Source: JAEELC01 sp963621965 | GTDB lineage: Bacteria; Bacillota_I; Bacilli_A; Acholeplasmatales; Anaeroplasmataceae | Direction of reading: 5' to 3' | Length of the DNA: 5,132 bases | Assembly (NCBI GenBank): GCA_963621965.1 | Contig: CAVFGN010000066.1 | Span: forward strand, 1 to 5,132 | Shown here: positions 1 to 5,132 of the stretch, piece after piece | How positions within the stretch are numbered: position 1 is the first letter of the stretch | Layout of the letters: each line of letters starts with the position of its first letter | The notes under the pieces: model-generated | Database searches by the model: none | What the model was told of the DNA's origin: nothing | The model's input: only the letters and a program-made list of their open reading frames with translations | Translations under genes and position numbers: made by a program

Positions 1-683
1 CTCTTTATAAGGAATGGTTTGTTCATTTTAGATATCCTGGTTATAAGCAAGCCAAATTTGAAAATGGTATACCATCTTCTTTTAAGTATAAAAAATTCGG
101 CGAAATATATAATACTATTAGGGGTATTTCTTATTCGTCTGAAGAAATAGAGTGCGATGATGGAATGGATTTGGTAAATCTTAAAAATATCCAATCTTAT
201 GGTGGCTTTAGGCGAGATGGATTAAAAAAATACTCAGGCAAATATAAAGATAATCAACTTGTTAAATTTAATGATTTGGTAATGGGCGTTACAGATATGA
301 CTCAAGATAGAAGAACTGTAGGCTCAGTCGCTTTAGTACCAAACATAACAGGTGTAATTAGCGCTGATTTAATCAAATTAGATTCTACAATTGATAATGT
401 TTTCTCATATTGTTTATTTAAATATGGATTTTATTCTAAAATGATTTCACAATTTGGAAATGGTGCTAATGTTATCCATTTAAAGCCACAAGCAATTAAG
501 AATCAAAAAATATTAATACCAAGCGATAATTTAATTAATCTGTTTGTTCAAAAAGTAAAACCTATTATTCAGCAAATAGAAAATTACAATACAATAAATG
601 ATAACTTAGTAAAACAACGTGATGCTCTACTTCCTAGATTAATGTCAGGAAAACTTTCGGTAGAGGGAAAGGAGATTTTGTAA
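1..683 (+). CDS. hsdS: Type I restriction-modification specificity subunit HsdS, C-terminal part (5' end outside window)
   Basis: HsdS recognises the DNA target and scaffolds the HsdM and HsdR subunits. The frame is open from base 3 with no start, so the gene begins upstream; 226 residues are visible. The fragment starts with LYKEWFVHFRYPGY, typical of the central conserved spacer region of HsdS after the first target-recognition domain (TRD). The second TRD covers about fragment residues 24-173 and includes the family-like stretch MGVTDMTQDRRTVGSVALVP and a later FGNGANVIHLKPQ. The C-terminal conserved helix runs from about 175 to 217 and includes LVKQRDALLPRLMSGKLSVE. The ATG at 165 is internal to TRD2, has no suitable ribosome site, and would discard the spacer, so it is not the true start. 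The stop lies 1 nt before hsdR. HsdM is expected upstream. The target sequence cannot be read from the protein by eye. Confidence 0.95.
   Translation, partial: LYKEWFVHFRYPGYKQAKFENGIPSSFKYKKFGEIYNTIRGISYSSEEIECDDGMDLVNLKNIQSYGGFRRDGLKKYSGKYKDNQLVKFNDLVMGVTDMTQDRRTVGSVALVPNITGVISADLIKLDSTIDNVFSYCLFKYGFYSKMISQFGNGANVIHLKPQAIKNQKILIPSDNLINLFVQKVKPIIQQIENYNTINDNLVKQRDALLPRLMSGKLSVEGKEIL
668..674 (+). promoter_or_regulatory. Ribosome binding site of hsdR
   Basis: AAAGGAG lies inside the last codons of hsdS and ends 10 nt before the hsdR ATG at 685. It is a near-perfect Shine-Dalgarno sequence and supports that start. It suggests hsdR can be initiated independently as well as through coupling to hsdS termination. 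Confidence 0.8.
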
Positions 684-684
684 T

Positions 685-3600
685 ATGCCTAAAAACTTTA
701 TATCTGAAGATGATATTGAACAAAGTATTCTTAATCTTCTTTCAAAGCCAGAATTAAATTATGAAATTTTAAAATTAAATCCTGATCCAAATAAAATGGA
801 AAATCTTGATGATGGAACAAATCGAAATGATAAAAGAGACTGCATTCTTCCTGATATTTTGCTATGCTCAATCAAAAGATTAAATCCTGATGTAAGTGAG
901 GATTTAATTTCGACTGCTTTTGATTATTTATGCAGAGATTTTAGCGAAACAGATATAGTTCAAACGAATTATGATCTATATAAAGTGTTGAGAAACGGAT
1001 ATAAAGTTACTTATATAAATGAAAATGGTATCGAAGATAGTAAATATTTAAAATTATTAGATTTTGAAAATCCAACAAATAATACTTTTACAGCTGTTTC
1101 TCAAATGTGGATTAAAGGTAGATACAATTGGAGACGTCCTGATATTTTAATATTTATCAACGGTCTACCATTGGTATTTGTTGAATTAAAAAACAGCATT
1201 AGAAAAGTGGAAGAAGCCTATATAGATAATTTAACAAATTATAAGAAAGATATTCCTAATTTGTTTGCGTTTAATCAGATATGTGTTCTTTCAAATGGAT
1301 TAGAAACTAGAATCGGCTCATTCTGTTCCGACTATGACTTTTTCTTTGAATGGCTAAAGGTTAGTGATGAAAAAGAAAAAGTTGATAGAGTTAAAATGCA
1401 TGAAGATAAAGAATCTGTTTATGCTTTTGTAAAAGGTTTATTAAATAAAGAAAGATTAATAGATTATATCGAAAATTTCATCTTATTTGATAATGGAAGA
1501 AAAATTAGTAAAATCATCGCAAAGAATCATCAATATTTAGGTGTTAATAACTTGATGGCGTCTTTAAATAATAGAAAAGAGTTAAATGGTAAACTAGGTG
1601 TTTTTTGGCACACTCAAGGCTCTGGTAAATCCTATTCGATGGTTATGTTTGCTAGAAAAGTTATAAGAAAAGTAAAAGGGAACTTCTCTTTCTTAATCAT
1701 TACAGATAGAGATGACTTGGATACTCAAATATATAAAACATTCTTGCGCACAGAAGTTATAGGTAAAAAGGAAGAATGTAGACCAGCTGATAGTAAAAAA
1801 TTAAGAGAATACTTATCTTCGAATAAACCTTTTATCTTTAGTTTGATTCACAAATTTAGATACGATAAGCAAAAGAAATATCCATTATTATCTGATCGTG
1901 ATGATATTATTGTTATGGTTGATGAAGCTCATAGAACCGAGTATGCAGATTTAGCAGAGAATATGCGTACAGGTCTTCCTAATGCTAATTATATTGCCTT
2001 CACTGGAACTCCTTTACTTGGGCCAAAACGTTTAACAAATCAATGGTTTGGTAATTATGTTTCTATTTACGATTTTAAAGAATCGGTGGATGATGGAGCC
2101 ACTGTACCTCTTTTCTATTCAAGAAGAGTTCCGGAAGTTGGTCTAACAAATAATTTCTTAGATGATGACGTAACAAGAATTATTGAAGAAAATGATTTAA
2201 ATGAAAAGGAATCTACTCTTGTTGAGGATAGTCATTCAAGAATACTAGAAGTCATTAAAAGAGAAGATAGGTTAGAAAAAATAGCAAAAGATATCGCACA
2301 CCATTTCCCTAGAAGAGGCTTTTTAGGAAAAGGAATGGTTGTTTGCGTTGATAAATTTACAGCAGTTAAAATGCATCAATTAGTTGAGCATTATTGGCAA
2401 TTAGAAAAAATTCAAGTGATATCAGAACGTAACAATGCCAAAACTGAAGAAGAAAAAAATAAATTTTCATCAATTTTACAATACATGGACAAGGTGAAAA
2501 TGGCAGTTGTGATTTCTGACAATGGAAAAGATGATGAAAGATATACTTCTCAAGGTTTAGATATTCAAAAAGTAAGAGACGAAATGTCAAGAATAGATGA
2601 AAATGGAGCGGATATTGAAGATAGATTTAAAGATCCGAATAATCCATTCTCATTAGTTTTTGTATGTGCTATGTGGCTTACAGGGTTTGATGTAAAAAAC
2701 TTATCCACAATCTATTTAGATAAGCCTATGAAGAGTCATACGCTAATGCAAGCAATAGCTAGAGCAAATAGAGTTTACCCTGGCAAAGAGTGTGGTTTAA
2801 TTATCGATTACATAAATATCTTCTACTATATGAAAAAAGCTCTAGGGGATTATGCAATAGGCGATGGTAGTGAAGAATTACCTGTTAAAAATATAGAAGA
2901 ATTAATTACCCTTTTAGATAAAACTATCGACGAAGCAGATCTTTTATTAAAAGAAAATGGCTTTGTTGTCCAAGATTTAATCGACGAACCAGATACTGAA
3001 AAGAGACAAGAATCTTTAAGATTGATTTATAATACTTTACTTTCTAATAAAGACACTACTGATAAATTTAAAGTTATAACAAATTTGATGGCTAATCTTT
3101 ATGCTGCAAGTAAACCAGAAATTTTTGAAACTTCATGGCAAAATTCAAAATTTGCACCACTTTTATACTTGAACGGTTTATTCACTAACAGCATTGACGA
3201 TACAAAAATAAAAAAAGCTAGAACTGAATTATCTAAAATTCTTGATATTAGTGTTTCGGCTTCAGAATCAGAAGATAAACAAACTGAATTAATTGTTAAC
3301 GGAGAAAAGGTGATTAATTTATCTACTATTAATTTTGATGAATTGAAATCAGATTTTGCTAAGGCTCAATATAAAAACATTAAAATTGAAGATTTAAAAG
3401 TGTTTATTGAGAAACTACTTGTTCAGATGCAAAATAAAAACGTTACAAGAAGCAAATTTTCTGAAAGATATCAAAAAATAATTGATAAATATAACTCGCA
3501 ATCTAATGACGCTGAATATTATTTTGAAGAACTAGAAAAACTTCTTGAAGATTTAAAAGCTGAACAAAACAGACATACTTTAGAAGGCTTAACTGATGAG

Positions 3601-3894
3601 GAATTGGAAATATATGATCTTCTAATCAAAGGTAAAAAGCTTACTAAGGATGAATTGCAAAGAGTAAAACTTGCCGCGAAAAATTTATATAAAAAATTAG
3701 TAGATAACAGGGATAACTTACTTGTTGTTGATTGGTATAAAGACGCTCAAACAAAAGAAAGAGTAAAAACAGCTATAGAAGATTCGTTAGATATAGATCT
3801 ACCTAATAGTTACGACAAAGAGTCATTTAATTCTAAAACCAATTTATTGATGTCTGTAATAATTGATAAAGCTGTTCAAGGCTTGAGAATTTAA
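685..3894 (+). CDS. hsdR: Type I restriction endonuclease subunit HsdR (nuclease and ATP-dependent DNA translocase)
   Basis: HsdR is the motor and nuclease subunit; with HsdM and HsdS it translocates and cuts DNA that lacks the methylation mark. At 1069 aa it has normal full length and no visible break. The N-terminal nuclease has a PD-(D/E)xK core with D153, E167 and K169 (RRPDILIFINGLPLVFVELK). The usual downstream QxxxY motif reads N182-LTN-Y186. The superfamily 2 translocase motifs are in order: Walker A HTQGSGKS (309-316), motif Ia LIITDRDDLDTQI (337-349), DEAH (413-416), FTGTP (439-443), a motif IV-like VVCVDKFTA (552-560), motif V MWLTGFDVKNL (663-673) and motif VI MQAIARANRV (688-697). 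The region from about 890 to 1010 is charged and helical, probably the part that docks on HsdM/HsdS. The start at 685 has a strong ribosome site and sits 1 nt after hsdS. It ends 1 nt before the next gene. It appears catalytically intact. Confidence 0.97.
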   Translation: MPKNFISEDDIEQSILNLLSKPELNYEILKLNPDPNKMENLDDGTNRNDKRDCILPDILLCSIKRLNPDVSEDLISTAFDYLCRDFSETDIVQTNYDLYKVLRNGYKVTYINENGIEDSKYLKLLDFENPTNNTFTAVSQMWIKGRYNWRRPDILIFINGLPLVFVELKNSIRKVEEAYIDNLTNYKKDIPNLFAFNQICVLSNGLETRIGSFCSDYDFFFEWLKVSDEKEKVDRVKMHEDKESVYAFVKGLLNKERLIDYIENFILFDNGRKISKIIAKNHQYLGVNNLMASLNNRKELNGKLGVFWHTQGSGKSYSMVMFARKVIRKVKGNFSFLIITDRDDLDTQIYKTFLRTEVIGKKEECRPADSKKLREYLSSNKPFIFSLIHKFRYDKQKKYPLLSDRDDIIVMVDEAHRTEYADLAENMRTGLPNANYIAFTGTPLLGPKRLTNQWFGNYVSIYDFKESVDDGATVPLFYSRRVPEVGLTNNFLDDDVTRIIEENDLNEKESTLVEDSHSRILEVIKREDRLEKIAKDIAHHFPRRGFLGKGMVVCVDKFTAVKMHQLVEHYWQLEKIQVISERNNAKTEEEKNKFSSILQYMDKVKMAVVISDNGKDDERYTSQGLDIQKVRDEMSRIDENGADIEDRFKDPNNPFSLVFVCAMWLTGFDVKNLSTIYLDKPMKSHTLMQAIARANRVYPGKECGLIIDYINIFYYMKKALGDYAIGDGSEELPVKNIEELITLLDKTIDEADLLLKENGFVVQDLIDEPDTEKRQESLRLIYNTLLSNKDTTDKFKVITNLMANLYAASKPEIFETSWQNSKFAPLLYLNGLFTNSIDDTKIKKARTELSKILDISVSASESEDKQTELIVNGEKVINLSTINFDELKSDFAKAQYKNIKIEDLKVFIEKLLVQMQNKNVTRSKFSERYQKIIDKYNSQSNDAEYYFEELEKLLEDLKAEQNRHTLEGLTDEELEIYDLLIKGKKLTKDELQRVKLAAKNLYKKLVDNRDNLLVVDWYKDAQTKERVKTAIEDSLDIDLPNSYDKESFNSKTNLLMSVIIDKAVQGLRI

Positions 3895-3895
3895 T

Positions 3896-4900
3896 ATGTC
3901 AAAAAGAATGATTCAAAACAATTTGATAAAAAATTCAATTGCCGCTTATTTTGCCGCCATAGAAATTCATAATAAGCCTAATATTTCGTATCGTTATGAA
4001 ACTGTCACACTTTTACTTATGAATGCATGGGAGTTAGCATTGAAAAGTTTTATAAGGAAATATATAAAAAACAAGGATATTTTTGAAGATAAAACGCATA
4101 CAATAACATTTAGTAAATCTTTAGATTATGTAGACTCATACATTAATGAGCAAAAACCGAAATCTTTCACCTCAATAAGAAAGAATTTGGAAGAAATAGA
4201 AAACTTTAGAAATAATTTTATACATTATTATTCTGAAAAACTTGATCCATATCTATTTATGCTAATATCAAAATCAACATTAAATTATGTTGAGTTTGTT
4301 AAGAAATATTTTAATAAGGATATTATGAATATTGATGGATTGTTTATTTTACCTTTAGGATTTAAACTACCATTTAAACCTGAAGATTTTCTTTCAAAAA
4401 AAGCTGTAGAATATTCATCAACAAAAGAAAGTAAAGAATTTATTCTTGGCATTATTAAAACAATAAGGGAATTAAACGAAGAAGGAATAGAGGATTCTAT
4501 AGTTTTAGGTTTTGATATCTATTTAGAAAGCGTAAAAATATCTACTAATAGTGATATTATTGCTGCAATAACAAGTATAGATAATGCAGACATAACCATT
4601 GCTAAAACGACAAATTATAATTTGACAACTGATGTAAATGCACAAGTCATAAATATGAGTGATGAACAATTTAGAAAAAAATGGAAATATACACATCAAG
4701 AACTAGTGAAAAAATGTAGAGAAGTTCTGCCAAATTTTAAACTAGATAAAAAATTCAATGAGGCTAAAAAAAGTATAGAAAGTGATATAAACTGTGCTTA
4801 TAGAAGAAAATTGGATAGTAAAAATCCTAAATCTGCTTCAAAAGTTTTTTATACTGAAATAGCTGTTGATAAAATTAAAGAATTATTAGAAAAAGAATAA
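3896..4900 (+). CDS. DUF3644-like protein with HEPN-type R-x4-H motif, putative defence accessory
   Basis: The 334-aa product resembles DUF3644 proteins, a family of unknown function. This was judged by eye from an N-terminal helix YRYETVTLLLMNAWELALK (32-50) and a C-terminal block (about 260-333) with WKYTHQELVKKCREVLPNFK and KNPKSASKVFY. Between them lies ENFRNNFIHYY (102-112), where R105-NNFI-H110 fits the R-x4-6-H catalytic motif of HEPN ribonucleases, with the common Asn after Arg. Residues 1-140 could form the helical HEPN bundle. The C-terminal 75 residues are basic and could be a winged-helix-like nucleic-acid-binding unit. No signal peptide or membrane segment is seen, so it is probably cytoplasmic. 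The ATG is 1 nt after the hsdR stop with only a weak AAGG (3878-3881) upstream, so translation probably depends on coupling to hsdR. A start at Met5 (3908) is possible but lacks a better ribosome site. RNase activity is inferred; a non-catalytic HEPN fold is the main alternative. Confidence 0.75.
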   Translation: MSKRMIQNNLIKNSIAAYFAAIEIHNKPNISYRYETVTLLLMNAWELALKSFIRKYIKNKDIFEDKTHTITFSKSLDYVDSYINEQKPKSFTSIRKNLEEIENFRNNFIHYYSEKLDPYLFMLISKSTLNYVEFVKKYFNKDIMNIDGLFILPLGFKLPFKPEDFLSKKAVEYSSTKESKEFILGIIKTIRELNEEGIEDSIVLGFDIYLESVKISTNSDIIAAITSIDNADITIAKTTNYNLTTDVNAQVINMSDEQFRKKWKYTHQELVKKCREVLPNFKLDKKFNEAKKSIESDINCAYRRKLDSKNPKSASKVFYTEIAVDKIKELLEKE

Positions 4901-4942
4901 GAGTTTTATAGTCTATTCAAATTTAACATATATGTTATTCTT
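4893..4942 (+). terminator. Weak candidate terminator after the operon
   Basis: AAGAATAA (4893-4900, the end of the last gene) can pair with TTATTCTT (4935-4942). The 34-nt loop contains a perfect palindrome AACATATATGTT at 4925-4936, which partly overlaps the 3' arm, so the two pairings compete. A pyrimidine-rich CTTCTTT follows. The stem is almost all A-U with a long loop, so it is a poor intrinsic terminator. It is listed because no better GC-rich stem followed by a T-run occurs between the gene and the end of the window. Confidence 0.2.
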
Positions 4943-4977
4943 CTTTAGGCCTTAAAAAATAGAAACAGGATAAGAGT

Positions 4978-5037
4978 ATGGCGCATCATGACGTCAACTC
5001 GACTTTAAACAAGTTTAACACTGGGATACCCAGATGA
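4978..5037 (+). CDS. Candidate small ORF of 19 codons
   Basis: An ATG at 4978 follows AGGA (4967-4970) with 7-nt spacing and opens a frame for the 19-residue peptide MAHHDVNSTLNKFNTGIPR, ending at TGA (5035-5037). The ribosome site is plausible and the segment is markedly GC-richer than its flanks. The peptide matches no family I recognise, has no membrane helix, and is short enough to arise by chance. It also overlaps the palindromes, so a structured RNA or regulatory site explains the same bases equally well. Confidence 0.15.
   Translation: MAHHDVNSTLNKFNTGIPR
4989..4996. repeat. Perfect 8-bp palindrome TGACGTCA with a nearby partial copy
   Basis: TGACGTCA is self-complementary. The 7-mer ATGACGT at 4988-4994 recurs at 5034-5040. 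Because the sequence is palindromic, ACGTCA (4991-4996) can also pair with TGACGT (5035-5040), which would enclose the two inner hairpins at 5005-5018 and 5021-5033. It could be a protein-binding site or the closing stem of a folded RNA. Confidence 0.35.
5005..5018. repeat. Short inverted repeat TTAAAC-AA-GTTTAA
   Basis: TTAAAC (5005-5010) and GTTTAA (5013-5018) are exact reverse complements separated by two bases. The two-base gap is too tight for a stable RNA hairpin unless inner pairs open, so a dyad for a dimeric DNA-binding protein is as likely. Confidence 0.3.
5021..5033. repeat. GC-rich hairpin CTGGG-ATA-CCCAG
   Basis: A perfect 5-bp, mostly G-C stem with a 3-nt loop, the most GC-rich stem in the tail. 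It is not followed by a T-run on either strand, so it is not a standard intrinsic terminator. It may be part of a structured RNA or a binding site. Confidence 0.4.
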
Positions 5038-5044
5038 CGTATTA

Positions 5045-5056
5045 ATACTATAGTAT
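5045..5056. repeat. AT-rich 12-bp palindrome ATACTATAGTAT
   Basis: ATACTATAGTAT is perfectly self-complementary. It is flanked by ATTAAT on both sides (5041-5046, overlapping the palindrome by two bases, and 5057-5062), giving an imperfect 22-bp dyad. It resembles an operator or an AT-rich promoter element, but no regulated gene is visible inside the window. Confidence 0.3.
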
Positions 5057-5132
5057 ATTAATGTAGTTTTATTATATTTATATTATTAACACGTGAATTT
5101 AAAAGAAGAATATATAAGAAGAAAAGAAGTAT

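Larger units (their letters stand above)
4936..5112. repeat. 11-bp inverted repeat enclosing the GC-richer island
   Basis: TATTCTTCTTT at 4936-4946 is the exact reverse complement of AAAGAAGAATA at 5102-5112, with 155 nt between the arms. The match can be extended slightly outward only by allowing a 3-base gap. It could be a long-range stem, the ends of a small mobile unit, or coincidence in low-complexity DNA. No clear target-site duplication flanks it. Confidence 0.35.
4901..5132. other. Non-coding tail downstream of the operon with a GC-richer island
   Basis: No recognisable protein or tRNA gene is seen on either strand. By count, GC is about 25% over 4901-4977, 44% over 4978-5040 and 15% over 5041-5132. 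The middle island holds most of the short palindromes listed separately. The last 30 bases are purine-rich (repeated AAGAAG). No convincing pair of -35 and -10 boxes could be assigned. Confidence 0.6.

Noticed and set aside
165..683. A separate 172-aa gene starting at ATG 165
   Set aside because: The frame is open back to base 3 with clear HsdS spacer sequence, and the ATG is inside TRD2 with no well-spaced ribosome site.
2366..2590. 74-codon open frame on the minus strand
   Set aside because: It lies entirely inside hsdR, antisense to the translocase region, has no recognisable domain, and reflects AT-rich coding bias.
4946..4989. Minus-strand 14-codon frame beginning at the ATG complementary to 4987-4989
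   Set aside because: It is very short, has no ribosome site, and consists mainly of hydrophobic codons from an A-rich stretch read in reverse.
5021..5033. Intrinsic terminator at the CTGGG-ATA-CCCAG hairpin
   Set aside because: The stem is only 5 bp and no T-run follows on the + strand or the - strand.
4978..5040. tRNA or tRNA-like gene in the GC-richer island
   Set aside because: No T-loop GTTCAA-type consensus, acceptor stem or cloverleaf spacing could be found.
5101..5130. Purine-rich AAGAAG repeats as a CRISPR or tandem-repeat array
   Set aside because: The copies are short, irregular and low-complexity with no spacer structure.

Overview
The window is about 72% A+T by eye. It has strongly AT-biased codons (AGA for Arg, TTA for Leu), standard-code tryptophan (TGG) and TAA stops, and one clear Shine-Dalgarno site (AAAGGAG). 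This suggests a low-GC bacterium such as a Bacillota or standard-code Mycoplasmatota relative. Host assignment is inference only, and an AT-rich archaeon is not excluded.

Positions 1-4900 are one tightly packed + strand operon. It opens inside hsdS, the specificity subunit of a Type I restriction-modification system. The 5' half of hsdS, and presumably hsdM, lie upstream of the window. After a 1-nt gap comes a complete hsdR (1069 aa) with nuclease, translocase and helical C-terminal regions. After another 1-nt gap comes a 334-aa DUF3644-like protein carrying a HEPN-type R-x4-H motif. HsdS chooses the DNA target. HsdR uses ATP to translocate DNA and cuts it when the site is unmethylated. The third protein is not a standard Type I subunit. 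Its motif and coupling to hsdR suggest an RNA-targeting accessory or back-up defence effector, analogous in logic to PrrC or RloC linked to hsd loci; that is inference.

Positions 4901-5132 hold no recognisable gene. This tail contains a local island of higher GC (about 44% over 4978-5040, against about 15% over 5041-5132) with several short palindromes, a 19-codon ORF behind an AGGA, and an 11-bp inverted repeat around it (4936-4946 with 5102-5112). It may be a small RNA, a regulatory site, a tiny gene or a small mobile-element remnant. The sequence alone does not decide.
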